Origin: Penicillium oxalicum
Lineage: Eukaryota > Ascomycota > Eurotiomycetes > Eurotiales > Aspergillaceae
DNA: 64,000 nucleotides
Direction of reading: 5' to 3'
Assembly: GCF_001723175.1 (NCBI RefSeq)
Contig: NC_064650.1
Span: 2,790,001 to 2,854,000, forward strand
Numbering within the stretch: position 1 is the first letter of the stretch; each line of letters begins with the position of its first letter. The position numbers and the translations under genes were made by a program. A model generated the notes under the pieces. The model saw only the letters and a program-made list of their open reading frames with translations. It searched no databases and was not told where the DNA came from. Positions 23,824 to 36,700 of the stretch are shown here, one piece after another.

Positions 23824-24241
23824 TCAATGTTTTGGACCGGACGCAGCCTGAACAAATAATTTCCAACTTGAGTTTAGGCCGCGACCGATTGGGCTGGCGG
23901 TGGGATGAATTGGAGCAGCCGGCGATGACGACACGTGACTCCACCCGCGATAGGCACCGTGTTATCGCGGCCGAGCTTGGCTTGAGCTTCGAGGAACCGC
24001 AAGTTGCAGTTGACTCTTATATCGAGCTCTGACAATCTAGCCGCAGCTCTCAGCAAATTTTCCACCAGGCCTGCACCGCCGCCGGCAAACTAATATCTTC
24101 ACGCATTGTTTCCTCTTACATTGAGTCATGCATTCAGTTGCAAATTCTGTCGTCAATTTGCTGTAGACTGTTCGGTTTACGTTCCCCTGAGCCTGACTAT
24201 CTAGATGAGGGGCAGTCACTTCTCACACTGCAACAGCCAGC

Positions 24242-27026
24242 ATGTTTTCCAATGCGCTGAAATCTTTCAGCTCCAATATCTCGGCCAATTATCAGATCTC
24301 GCCACATCCTACCGTCTACTCCGGTCCCTGGAAGATTCATGATGCAAAGAAAAAGTCAACAGGCACGGCGGCCTCGGTTTTCATATTCGATCGCAAGGTC
24401 CTTGAGCCTCGATCGGGTGGGTTTGGACGCTCGGGATCAAACTCAAAGAAATTGCAGGAAGACGTGATTGAGCGGCTGAAACGGGAAGCCAGCAATTTGG
24501 CGCGCCTGAGACATCCGTCTATACTGCAAGTGCTGGAACCCGTGGAGGAGACTCGCAATGGGGGGCTGATGTTTGCAACGGAGCATTTGACCGCTTCATT
24601 GTCGGGAGTTTTGCTGGACAAGAATGAGCAAGAGGGCTCACCGGGCTCTAATGGCAGAAGCAGTCGCTACATGGTCCAGGAGACCGACGGCACACGGCGA
24701 CGGCGTGAAATCGAAATCGACGAATTGGAGATTCAAAAGGGCCTGTTACAGGTGGCCAAAGGCCTGGAATTTCTTCATGAGTCAGCCGGCCTGGTTCACG
24801 GAAATTTAAATCCTGATGCAATCTATGTGAATGCCAAATCAGACTGGAAAATTTCGGGGCTTGGCTTTGCAGGTCCCCCGGATTCTTCAGAGACTCGATC
24901 AACACTGCCCCCACTGGCCGTATCGGAAGTTCTCTACCACGACCCTAGACTACCAGCATCTGTGCAATTGAACATGGACTACACGTCACCAGATTTTGCA
25001 TTTGATTCCAATGTATCGCCGGCCGCGGATCTTTTTTCACTTGGGTTGATCATAGTCGCCCTCTACAACTCGCCTCATCTGTCTCCTTTGCAAACTCATG
25101 GGAATCTGACCACATATAAAAAGTTATTGAGCTCTCCATCGACTACACCGTCTCAAAGCAACAATTTCCTCTGTTCCCAGGCGATACCTCGTGATGTCCT
25201 GTCCCATGTCCTGCCACGACTCATCACACGGAGGCCAGCACAACGTATGAACGCGCGTGAATTCCAGCAATCTCAGTATTTTGACAACGTGCTGGTGTCC
25301 ACCATTCGATTTTTGGAGTCATTGCCAACCAAGAATACCACCGAGAAGACCCAGTTCCTTCGAGGTCTCCAACGTGTCCTTCCAGATTTCCCAGTGTCCG
25401 TCTTAGAGAAGAAGTTGCTGGCGGCCTTGTTGGAAGAAATCAAAGATCGCGAACTTCTTCCGTTAATTCTACAAAATGTCTTTGGGATACTGTCGCGAAT
25501 CCCAAGCGGGCGACGTGCATTACCCGACAAGATCATTCCTCGGCTGAAAGAGGTGTTTGGCACAGGCACGGGCAAATCAGCTTCTCAGGATCGTGACTCT
25601 AAGAAGGATGCCGGTCTCATGGTCGTTCTTGAAAACATGAAGTTGATTGCGGATAACTGCTCGGGGAGTGAGTTCAAAGATGGTAAGTTCACCTTCTCAT
25701 GCACATCTTTGATTCCGACCAAATGAATAGTGTCCTCCTAACTTTGACATGCCAGACATCCTTCCCTTGATCCGACTGGGCATGGACTCGTCAACCCATA
25801 CTTTGGTCGATGCCTCCTTCAAGTGTCTTCCCACCATGCTGCCTGTGTTAGACTTCAGCACGGTCAAGAATGAAGTCTACCCACCTATTGCGACCACGTT
25901 CAGTCGTACAAGCAGCCTTGCCATCAAAGTCCGCGGGTTAGAAGCGTTTAGCATTCTTTGTGGTGGCTCGGCTACGGAGAGCGATGGTCTCGATGATGAC
26001 CTCAATGGCACTGTCCAAACAAAAGCGGCCGTGAAGCCCTCCATCCTGGATAAATACACCATCCAAGAGAAGCTTGTCCCATCACTCAAGGCCATCAAGA
26101 CAAAAGAGCCGTCTGTCATGATGGCGGCGCTCAAAGTTTTTCGTCAAGTTGGAAAGATTGCAGATACAGACTTTCTTGCCCTTGAAGTCTTGCCCGTCCT
26201 GTGGAGTTTCAGTCTCGGCCCATTGCTGAATCTTCAACAGTTCAATGAGTTTATGTCAGTCATCAAGTCTCTTTCGAGCAAGATTGAAAAGGAGCAGCAG
26301 AGGAAACTACAGGAGCTGTCTTCTGGCGGAGACTCTGGTGGATTTCATGGAGCTGCCAGTGCGACCACATCATCGGCTCCCGACCTCACTGCGCCTGACG
26401 TGGACGGTGGAAGATCCAACTTTGAGCGTCTCGTGCTCGGAAAAAGCTCTGGTGCTGCCAATGGCCTTGAAGCCGATCTATGGGGCGGCACAGGATCGGA
26501 ACCCAGCTCATCGAGCCAAATGTCCAAGTCGGCCACTCTTTCGCGGTCCTCAAGTGGCCAACCTGGCCATAATCTGACGTTACAGAATCAATTTGGCTTC
26601 CGCTCCATCACTCCCGATCAGAAACTCGGTTCTATTCCGTCTCTCGAGCCCACCCGACAATCTTCGCCTCCAGTCCCGCCCTTCCCATCAATGCAACCAT
26701 CGTCCAACCTTTGGAACATCCAGTCTCAAGCAGCAACCGGAGGCAATAATACCTCTCTGGCCACCCTGTCCAGTCTAGGATCCAAATCATCCATGTCTCA
26801 ACCAACCACCCTCTCACAGCAAGGATCCGCTTACTCTGCCTTCTCTATACCGCCTCCTCCGAACAACACAGGCATAGGAATGGCATCAAACGCAATCCAA
26901 CCTCCACCGCTGAGAATGAACCCGGCCCCGACCGCGGCGTCATTCGCCCGCCAACCCCAATTACAACCACAGCAAAACCAAGCTTCGAAAAAGCAGGGTT
27001 TGGAGAAATATGAAAGTCTGTTGTAA
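24242..27026 (+). CDS. SCY1-family pseudokinase
   Basis: SCY1/SCYL2-type protein of 903 residues, a membrane-traffic factor that works with clathrin coats. Exons 24242-25682 and 25756-27026. An N-terminal kinase-like domain (about residues 20-345) has degenerate catalytic motifs: HGNLNPDAIYVN in place of the HRD loop and KISGLGFAG in place of DFG. A HEAT-like helical region follows (about 370-690) with LPLIRLGMDSSTHTLVDAS and KVRGLEAFSILC. The C-terminus is low-complexity Ser/Pro/Gln with several PPP and NNPQQ-type runs, and near 26570 the phrase GHNLTLQNQFGF. It starts MFSNALKSFSS as in the family. Activity as a kinase is unlikely. SCYL2 is a closer fit than SCYL1 because of the length and tail. 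Confidence 0.88.
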
Positions 27027-27713
27027 TGGCCTTTTTCACGGATTCCTTGCATTGGCTCCTCCATCGGCTGATGATTGATCGGATACCAAATACGTTTTTG
27101 CTATGTTATACCCCCTTCATCTTCTAGTGGAAGAGAATTTTGAGAACTATGTACGGTGCACTTTGTTAGAATCTCAAAACGAAATCTTTTTGAACCATGT
27201 TGGTAATTATCGGCAAGAGGAATTACCACGAGTTTGTAGGAGTACCTAGATAATTTCTTCGTAGAAGATTGCAACTTGGACGGTTCTCATTCAACCCTAC
27301 GATTCCATCTTATGGATAAATCAGGATCTCCCACGTCATTCAATGACCTGCGCTAGCTGCCATCAATCATGATATGGACAACTCTGTCTAGAAAGATGGA
27401 TCAAAAATTCTGACATGTTTTTGGTAAGAAAACTCGTGGAACTATCATGCCAACTTTAGCGCCATCCGCCATATCCGCTCTCCCACCATTGTGTCCCCAG
27501 CATAAAGTAGATGAATCGTACTGCCCAGGTACCTCGGAGAAAACTGCAATGAATAGAAAGTTCTAACGCACTAGCCGTACTTCCATTTTGAAGACCAAAT
27601 CAGCCGTCACCCAAGTTCTATGCCCGCTGCGTACTGCAGCAACACCAGTCTCACTCCCAAGTCCAACGAAGAAGGCATAACCACAAAAGAAGAGAGAGGG
27701 AAGAGAAATCACA
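27027..27713. other. Intergenic region between convergent SCY1 and dug2
   Basis: Contains the 3' ends of both genes. No gene, repeat or RNA seen. Confidence 0.5.
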
Positions 27714-30700
27714 TCACATCCTATCCACCAAGTTTGCAAAAACATATCTGAAGATATCTCGACTCTTGAACAAATTCTCCACTCTCATCCGCTCATTATC
27801 CAAATGGGCATTATCACTGGCCTGGCCACACGGCAGATTCGCCGCGGGAGCACAAAATTCTTTCTCCAGGAACCGAATTGTCGGGATGGATCCGCCCTCG
27901 CGGATGAAGATTGGTTTTACGGGGGGAGGAGCGGACGCGGAGGATGGTGTTGATGGAATTTCCTGTCCTGGAGACTCGTCGGAGATGATCATTTTGGATG
28001 ATCGTTCGTTGGATGGGCGTCCGAGGAGTTGGGTTGGGGGTGCTTTGGAATCGACTGATTGGGTCGAGGCGGATTTGGCGAGCGTGTTGGAGGTTGGAAC
28101 TGCGGCGGTGCTTTGGCTTGAGCGTTTGCGTGCGGCGGCTTTGCTGGATGTGGTTGTTGATGAGAGAATGACGCGATCCACGTGTGAAGCAAGACTGTCG
28201 GAGGAGCTTTGACGGAGAAGTTGGTTTGGCCGAGTCGCGGAGTCCGATGTCGGGCCAACGGCGCCCGTAGTGGAAGTGTCAGTATTCATACCAGAAGTCA
28301 ATGTCGTGCGGTCAGAGGCAAGAAGTGGAACGGGATATTGATGCTTGTGCTTGAAAGCCTGGCTATGATCGGGGGTCCATGCGGTGGTGATGGCTTCGGA
28401 GAGCGTGGCAAAGATCTGATTATCCGGGTCTCCCAGCCAGGCATCCGATTTACCCGTAATCTCCACGGTGAGCTCGTTTTGCGATTCCAAAAGATCAAAT
28501 TGCTCCTGGGCAACGGCCGTTAGATTGGCGGCGACTTCGTCCGCCTCTTGATCGGGGACGATCCGAATGGACAGGCTTGCTTTCGCTTTGCGGGCAATAG
28601 TCGTGGTGCCGCTCTTGCTGCCAGGGACTTCCATCGAGTGGACGGTCAGAGAAGGTTCTCGCCAGCGATACATGAGCGACTTGATCAAAGCTTGACGGTC
28701 GGAGATTTCGGGGTGCTGTGGGAGCAAAACGTCGGCGATAGCCTCGAAGCGCTTTCGCTCAGCCTCGGACAAGGGACGAACAGCCTCGTGGAAACCGGGG
28801 AGGTTGATTTTGCCCTTCCGCCCAACCAAAGTGGACACAAGCATGGACAGATCCTTAACTGGTTCGTCTAGTAGAGAACTACCATCGATACCGCTATGAA
28901 GATCTGGATGGTCGCTGGTGACGATCAAGTTGGCATGCACAACACCACGCAGTCCATAGGTCAGACAAGGGTTGTAGTCATCCAGCCAGTAACTGTTGGC
29001 CAGGAGAACATAGTCCACAGATCCAATCTCGGCCTTGTGTTCCCGCACTGTCTGATGGAAGCCCTGCGATCCAGACTCCTCTTCGCCTTCGATGAGAAAG
29101 ACAACATTGCATCGAAGCGACTTAGTACGAGCCAGATCAGCAGCAGCATACAAGGACGCCAGGATAGGTCCCTTATTGTCAGAAACGCCACGACCATACA
29201 GAAATCCGTCGATGGAGGTCAGTTGATACGGATCGGAGTTCCACTTCGCCCGATTGAGATCAGCTCCGACTATGTCGTAGTGCCCATAGAACAAGATGGT
29301 CTTGTCAACTTTTTCAGGAGATGTCGCTTGGAACCGCGCAAATACAATGGGATTGGTGTCTTGACCCGTTGTCAACAATTTGGTCTTTGCGCCGAGGTAG
29401 TTGCAGTGTCGACGGAGAAATGCGGCACCTTGGTTGCACTCCCCAGCAAATTTCGGGCTCGCCGAGATGGTTTTGAACGCGACGAATTTGGCAAGTGTGT
29501 TCACCATTTCATCTGGAAAAGCTTTCGTCAACCCCTAGTCGATCATCCGAGTCAAAACTCCAGAGGCGCGCTTACCATTGCTGATGGGCGGTAATTCCTC
29601 CTGGGCTAGGAAAAACTCGGTCAAGTCCCAAATGCCAACGCTGTTATCATTTCCACCAGTGGCATAGATTTGACGATCTTTGACGCGGCCAACGGCTGAG
29701 GCCAGCATGGTGCCCTTGTGGGCAGTCCAGCCGCCTACCTCTTCGAAGCGAGAGTTGAATTTCTACCAAATCTCGTGTGTTCGCGTGAGAAGAACGGCTC
29801 CAGCTTCCAGTGCAGATTCCAGGACATGTTACGTACCTTCACTGTGCCCGTAGAGTCACCACAGATGGCGACCCCCTGGATAACGTGCACGGCCCAAAGA
29901 TCACCGGTGTGCTGGACAATGCGCTTCACCAGTTGTTGCGAATCGAGGTTCCAAATATTCAACGTACCGCCAGCCAGCCCGCAGTATAGCAGAGAGCCCT
30001 CTACCGCGATTGACAGCACCGAGTCTTCATTTTGTAGCTTTGCCACTTGCGCAGGCGCAGCGTCTGGTTCCCGACTCAAACGCCAGAGCTTCACCGCGCC
30101 GTCTCCGGCACCGGTCAGCAAAGCTTCTTCAGAGGGAGCGGACTCGATCAAGCCCTTCACTAGAAGCATCGCGTAGACGTAACCATGATGAGCAAACAGC
30201 TTGTGGTGATCACGTTTAAAGGTGAGCACGCGACCTCCTTCCGAGACTGCACGGACGCCCTCTGTCGAACGCGGTGCACGAGTCCCGTCTGGGCCTCGCG
30301 AGTCAAAAAAGCGATGTGTGCGCTTAGAAGGATGGGCTGCGGCATTTTGACTCAATGAGCCTTCCTCTGACAGATTGCACCACTGGAAAGGATATGGTCA
30401 GCTGAAGTTGCCGACGACACAGGCATATTGAGGTGGATTTCTCACCTGAATGCTGGTATTCTGAGCACCGCAGTAAATTGTCTCATTGGTTGATGAAAAG
30501 ACCACGGAGAAGATGTCGCCCACGTCATGGTGGGAGTAGATTGAATACAGGCGTTCAAACGTCCTTGTTGACCATACCTGCGCTGCACGTCAGTTTGGCA
30601 ACAACTTTTCTTTTCCCCGAATGATATCCGGTTGAAACGATAGTAACACTCACATTCACAACAGAGTCACCGCCACTTGAGAAGAGAAAATCGCCATCTT

Positions 30701-31080
30701 CGGACAGATAAAGACCCAGGACACTTTCTTCGTGTGCATGGACAGAGAGAATTAACTCATATGTGTCCAAAGACCAGGCCTGATTAGATCAGTCAACACA
30801 TGCTTGAATGAAAATGATCATCGATGATATCGATTAACATCAGACAACGACTTACGACAATGTCGCCACCCTGCAAACCCGCGAACACGCACTCTTCATC
30901 AATCACCAGAGCGAGCACCGACCGGCTGGCTAATACTCGGTGACCAATACCATAGTCACATCCAGAATGAGCCAAGCTCGAAGCGTGGGCATCCTGTATC
31001 ACAAGGGTGTGCGCATCTGACCCCCAAGTCTTCGATTGGTCCTCGACCTCCGATGCGCTCCCGAAGTCTACTGGGTCCAT
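27714..31080 (-). CDS. dug2: Dug2, WD40 plus M20 peptidase, glutathione degradation
   Basis: Dug2 with Dug3 forms the cytosolic complex that hydrolyses glutathione to glutamate and Cys-Gly. The protein has 1007 residues in six exons, right to left: 30856-31080, 30654-30779, 30446-30577, 29837-30382, 29576-29762 and 27714-29521. The first five give a WD40 propeller, with GLQGGDIVAWSL, GGDSVVNVWSTRTF, GAGDGAVKLW, GGTLNIWNLDS and GGNDNSVGIWDL. The last is an M20 metallopeptidase with FYGHYDIVGAD (metal His and Asp), GRGVSDNKGPI and EGEEESGSQG. A low-complexity Ser/Thr stretch of about 135 residues (27905-28310) interrupts it before the ending GGSIPTIRFLE. The ATG at 31080 is the first in frame; an earlier coding exon cannot be excluded. 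The acceptor of exon 6 was set by frame (AAAG before 29521). Confidence 0.9.
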
Positions 31081-34000
31081 TGGAAGAGAGCTGTTAGTCA
31101 AGGAGGACGGACCTCTTTAGGAGGTGGAGGAAAGCAGTGCACGAAGAATGGCAAAGAGGAAAACGCAGAGAAGGCAAGGCCCGTGAAAACCACACTCAAG
31201 CGCTCCGACTGTCACACTCTCGAGCCTCGAGTCAATTGCTTGACTTGATGTATTGTAGCTTGTGTAAGTCGGCGCGCGTGAGCTACCGGCAGAAAGCAAA
31301 ATGATTCATCCAAGTGGAGTGGCGGTGCGGGAACGGAGTCCACCCCCAGAGCCAACCCAACAAGGGGAGGCCCATCGAAGTATGCAGTCGATTGCACCAT
31401 CGGTCTCGGAATTGACTCACCATCCCTGGTCTGGACATGGAACTTCTCCTGGCAAAACGATTTGGGGGCCCTGGAAAAGAAGATTTCAAACAGATGTCTC
31501 GTCAGTATCGTATCCAATGCATATGGTGCGATGCGAGAGATAAGAACATGTGGTGGCCGAAATCGGGCCTTTGGCCCGAAGCCATCATTGGACTTCCTCC
31601 TGAGGTCCCTCCGAGGCAAGTTCAGAAAGGCCGCTCTGTATTACAATTGATGATGGCATCACGGCAAAGAAGATTAGCTCGTAGATGATTGTCTCTGCCA
31701 ATGCGGTGTACAATTGTGGATGGCATTTGCATCTGCCGTGGAAGAAGAGCGCCGATCGGCCGGGGTTGATGATGCTCAAGGTACGACTGACCACAAAGAC
31801 AAAGGGAAATACGGTGCTCAGGTGACACTCTCACACTCACTTTGGCTCCCAGCAGAGTCGAGCAACTGGCGGCAGTGCACTGAAATGAAGGTTTGAGCTT
31901 GCCATCGAGGCTGAGGAAAGGGGAAATGACAGAAACACGGATCAAGTCGAATTATAGCGCACGTGAAGCTAAAACATTGTTGTGTTGACAAAGGTGAATG
32001 GCCACTCACCCAGGGGTAGCAATAGAAGAGTAACAGGACAAGGTTGTCAAGTGATCTACAAATTCCATCCGATCCGACGCGGGAGATTGAGGTGACCGAG
32101 ACATTGAAGGAGCCGTGTCCATCTCCGAGAAATTACTGCTCAACCCACGGGCACAGCTGTGGTGGCTCCGATAAGAGTTCAGACTCTCTGATAGAGGGTT
32201 CATAGGTTTGATAGAACTGACCGTCTCTCCTGAGGCCAAGACTGCAAGGGAATTCATTGGTCCCGACAGTATACCGCAGCTACGAGGGGTAGGCACTAGG
32301 CAGTAGGCACTGGATATAATTGCACGGGACGAGTCCTACCTACTCACGTGCGATAGTGCGGACTAGTAGAAAGTCCGTCGTGATACAGCAGCGGGTCAAA
32401 TCATGCTGTGTACTTGAATATTTGGATAGAGTCTATACTCGACAGCATCTCATGCAGGAGAGTCACGCAATTTGCAAGACCGGAGGCGGTGTTGTGTCTC
32501 TATGCGTACGTTTTCAGGGCAGTCAGCGAACGCGGGTATTTGTCAAAGCTCTTTGCGATAGCAAGACACCCGCCTCGAAAGACGTGTCCAGTCAATGAGG
32601 TTGTCCAATTCTCCAGTTCCTGGGAGCCAGGTCACACATTCAATTAGAAGTGAGGCTGAGGGATTGAAATTGTGCCATGAGCCATATCTCTCCGGACCAT
32701 GGCATCACCAGGCGTTTGATGGGAACTGGACAACGTTTGGAGGCTTGCATATGATGGCACAATGCAGCCCTCAATATGCAGCACTCGATCCGATCGGAGC
32801 CCAAGTGGAAGCCGAACGATTTCGTGTAGAAAATGGACAGCGCATGGCGTCGAGCAGACTGGCGTGGTGATTGAGTGTAGTTGGAAAACACACGTAGCAC
32901 TTCATGTATCCAATTCATGGAAAAGGTCTAGATCTACCCACATTGAGGGATTCATCTTTTTTTTTGAGCGCAAATTGAAAGCTAATTCCACAGCCAATTA
33001 TATGTACCTTGATGTATACGACCGTGCTGGAGTCCCAACTCTCTTCAGCACCGCCACTGCATTGTGGCTGGTGTGCGGCTTGCATGTCATTCTGCCCGGC
33101 TTCACGGTGACCGCCCCTCCCGGCGGTCCCCGTCGCAACCAATCCACCACCATCTTTCCGCCTCTCTCCCTCAGACCGTCAAAAGGCCGACCTGGCGAGT
33201 CATAGTGGCGGTGACCATCCGCTGCCAATCAGAGGCCGTGGGTCACCGCTCCTTTCGCTGGAGCCATCCTGCGCACCCACTTAACCGGTTCCCGAAATTG
33301 TGTGAGCTTGTGAAGCTCTGGAGGACTGCGCCAGACTGCCTCTAAAATTTGTCCCGCTGGGAGTCGAGGTGGATACTCTGGCCATGTTGATGGTGGACGT
33401 GGGACCGTGTTGAATAGCCTCTCCACCCATTCCACCGATCTTCTGCACTGATTTGATGGGGAAGGTGTTCCGGCCCCCATTTTCGTGCACACTCGTTCAT
33501 GCTTTTTTTCTCTTCGCTCAGTGCCGCATTGACGGTCTCCGCAATATGCTATGGAGGGACTCGCGTGTTCTGCTAAACTTGCAATCTAACCCTGTAATGT
33601 TCTTTTTTGTCGCTCATACACCCTCAGTGGGCTGTACGGTACTGTAGTAGAATCGGGTCTGTCAAGGTTTTGTACTTTTTCCCTCGGTACATGAGATCCG
33701 CGACTGGAGAGAAGATTTTCAGTGCTGATGGTCGAGGAATCCGGGGCAGTCTACCTCTTATAGGACCCTTTGTACTGTACCGGTTGGACCAGTAAATTTA
33801 CGGTTCATGTATCGCGCAGTTGGACTGACTTCGGAGTACTTGTTCCAGTACACTCTCTGCTAGTACCTCCTCCGTTCTCCATTGTCAGTCCTTTTTCCCC
33901 AATAGACACTTGCTCGGCCACCTTGGAAGACTTCTTTCGTGCGAGGAGGTGAGTCTGACAGTCACCACTTTCCAAGCCATCGTCCAACTCCGAGTCATCT

Positions 34001-35153
34001 CGACCCGGCTCTCCTCCCCCCCCCCCACACACCCTACGCCTTCATTGTTCCAACGTGCAGGGAGGCACCTTTCTTCCGATCCAGCCTGGGACCTAGCACT
34101 CGCATACCAGAGAAAAGAACCACCAACGAGGGCCCATTTTCTATCACCATCACCTTCAGCGTTGCCTGCCAACTGACAGGACCGGCGTGTGATTTGACCA
34201 GGCTTGACGCCCAATCCTCCTCGGATTGGGGACGTGAACTGTTCTGATCGTGTCGTGATTTGCTGCAGCCTGTCGCTTCACTATCAACCCAACCACTCAT
34301 CCACGCAGCCTGGCCACATCCGACCAGGGGGAAACCCTGACGGTGACCACTCTCAAAGTGGCAAGCCTCTTCTTCAGGCACCTCTTCCACCACCCACCCA
34401 CCACTATCGGATGCTCTCAACTCTTCTCAGTTTCTCTCATAGAAAACTGATTCTTACCGATCATTCTGCCGAGCTGTGGAATTCCTTCCCGTTCGTGGTT
34501 CTGCCCAACTGCTGCATCTGTGCCTGCACGTTGATGCCATCGACCCCAGCCTCCTCCGATTGACGCTGATCCCGCTGCATGGGTCTGGCGGCTCTCGCCT
34601 TATAATCATCGCAACCCAGTTGGGGAGGCTGTCAAAAGTCCTCTTGGATTGACTTGTCCATCACTGCCCCCACGGTCGGTGCTGTCCGTGGATTGGATTG
34701 GATAGTGTCCAACTGTATCTGGGGCCTGAACTGTTTCCCCTCTCTGCTTCCCCGTCTTCTTCTCTTGTCTCTGCCTGACGTCGAACAGAATCGGAGAAAC
34801 CAGGGTCTGGTCTAAATTCTAACCTTTTCCCCTGTCAGAGTGATTTCTCCCCTGCAACGGTGGCTGCAGCTGCTTTTCAAACATCCACCTTTCTCTGACT
34901 GGGCCTGGTTGGGGCTTTTTTTTTCTTCCTCTTTCAAGTTCATTCTTGTTCCATTTTATTTTCGAAATATCAGCTGCAACAAACACTCTTTACTCTGTCG
35001 GCGAGAGCAAACCATCGGCTGGAAGGATCGTGATCGAGACTGCATATCTTACATCGACACTCTCCCCTCACCTACTCTGTCTGTGGTGTGACGGGCCTGT
35101 CATCTCATGAGAAACATCATTTCATCTTCAGGCGCCTACGACCTTTTCCAGCC
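31081..35153. other. Gene-poor interval between dug2 and the SKAP protein
   Basis: About 4 kb between genes that face away from each other. Small open frames occur on both strands, but none has a domain, a splice pattern or a good ATG context. From about 34250 to 35153 the plus strand is C/T-rich, as in a long 5' leader of the next gene. No tRNA or transposon remnant was recognised. Confidence 0.5.
31413..31419 (+). promoter_or_regulatory. Possible Gcn4/CpcA site upstream of dug2
   Basis: Exact TGACTCA, 333 bp upstream of the dug2 ATG. A single heptamer could be chance. Confidence 0.3.
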
Positions 35154-36700
35154 ATGGCGCCACTTGGTCAGACCATCGCCGTGATCGATAAATCCGGCAA
35201 GGTAGTGAGCACGGTACGTCAACCTCCTTGTATGCCTGTCATCTCACCAGGCTCCACTCTGGGGAATGCATCTATATCCAGATCCACCCCCACTGCCTGT
35301 TGAATACTGACATCTGCCATCTTCAGAGCAAACAACTCTTTGGAGTCTTTAGCCAAGCCAAAGCCGCCTATAAGGATCGGAAAGCAGCCTTTGACTCAGA
35401 ACGGAGTGCCAAAATCGCCGAACAGCAAGCACTCCAGGCCCTGGCCACATATCAAATCGACAATGCGCCCGCACCCTCGGTAGTCTCTCGACGCAGCCAT
35501 CGTAGCAGGTCTCGCCACGAGGCCAGTCGTAGTCTCCACCACCCCAGCAGCGAAGTGGGGGTCTCTCGTCGACATACACATGGGGAACTCGTGGTCCGCG
35601 ACGCAGCTGGGCCCATGACGGCCCGCGCCAAATCGGATGCCGATATCGATATGGACCTGGCCTACGGAGAAGTCCATCCCAAGACCTTGATGCGGTACAC
35701 CCCGCCGGATCCCAACCTCGACGAACAGAAACAGCTCGATGGACTGGTCACCCGCGCTCAGTGGCTCCTCGAAGAAGCCCACTGCGTGCAACACAGCGCC
35801 ACTGCGACCATCTCACATCTCCAAAAGAACCCAGACGCCATGGCCGCCGTGGCTCTGACCTTGGCGGAGATTAGCAACCTCGCCACGAAAATGGCTCCCG
35901 CCGCGTTATCCACGTTCAAGGCCACTGCCCCCACCATCTTCGCCCTTCTCTCCAGTCCCCAATTCTTGATCGCTGCCGGCCTCGGACTCGGCGTCACCGT
36001 GGTCATGTTCGGAGGCTACAAGATCGTCAAAAAGATCCAAGCCGGCACCGGCACGGCCATCACCGGACCGGAGCCCATCGAAATCCAGGAAGAGCCGGTG
36101 GGGATGGATGAAATGGTCGAACTGAACATGGAGGCCGAAAGTCGCGTGGAAACCTGGAGACGCGGTGTCGCGGATGTCGAGGCCGAGAGTCTGGGGACTT
36201 CAGTCGATGGCGAATTCATCACTCCGCGAGCTGCGGCCATGTCGGGCATCGACATTTCCACGGCACGAGCGATGCGGGATCCTCGATTCAAATTCGACGA
36301 CGATGAATCTGTCGCTTCATCAAGACGGTCGCGCCGATCACGCGCTTCGCGTGCGCATACCTCGGCGGAATCCCGGAGCGGACGATCGAGACGGGGCGGT
36401 GCGCCTGAAGAGGCACCTGCATCCAAAGCTCCCTCAACGATCTTTGCGCGCTCGAAAGCGCCCACCGTGGCTCCAAGCAAAGCTCCGAGTAAGGCGCCCA
36501 GCAAGGCGCCGACTAAAGCTCCCAGTCATGCACCTAGTCGGGCACCCAGCAAAGCACCATCCAAAGCCCCCTCCAAGGCTCCTTCCAAGGCTCCTTCCAA
36601 AGCTCCTACCCAAGTGTCGGTGTCTGAAAAGGAGAAACGGCCCTCGGAGAAGAAAAAGAAGAAAGGGCCTAGCCGTTTACGACTGTTGTTTACTGCTTGA
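35154..36700 (+). CDS. Unknown membrane protein with SKAP tandem repeats
   Basis: Protein of 477 residues; I do not recognise a domain. Exons 35154-35213 and 35327-36700, with a clean GTACGT donor and TTCAG acceptor. Residues 1-60 (MAPLGQTIAVIDKSG, then KQLFGVFSQAKAAYKDRKAAF) look alpha-helical and charged. Next come an Arg/Ser/His-rich part (RRSHRSRSRHEASRS), a helical region with LATKMAPAALSTFKATAPTI, and one strong hydrophobic segment, FLIAAGLGLGVTVVMFGGY (about 35966-36022), likely a membrane span. The C-terminal third is Arg/Ser-rich, then about 13 SKAP-like units (36452-36612), ending in KKKKKGPSRLRLLFTA. It looks like a conserved filamentous-fungal protein of unknown role. A long C/T-rich leader precedes it. 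Confidence 0.75.
36452..36612 (+). repeat. Coding 12-bp tandem repeat (SKAP)
   Basis: About 13 copies of a 12-bp unit coding SKAP and variants (TVAP, TKAP, SHAP, SRAP). The codons vary (AGCAAAGCTCCG, TCCAAGGCTCCT), so the protein repeat is kept while the DNA diverges. Confidence 0.9.

Larger units (their letters stand above)
23352..24241. promoter_or_regulatory. Divergent promoter of aminotransferase and SCY1 genes
   Basis: The two genes face away from each other across 890 bp. The region holds two Gcn4-type heptamers and no open frame that I would call a gene. Confidence 0.55.
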
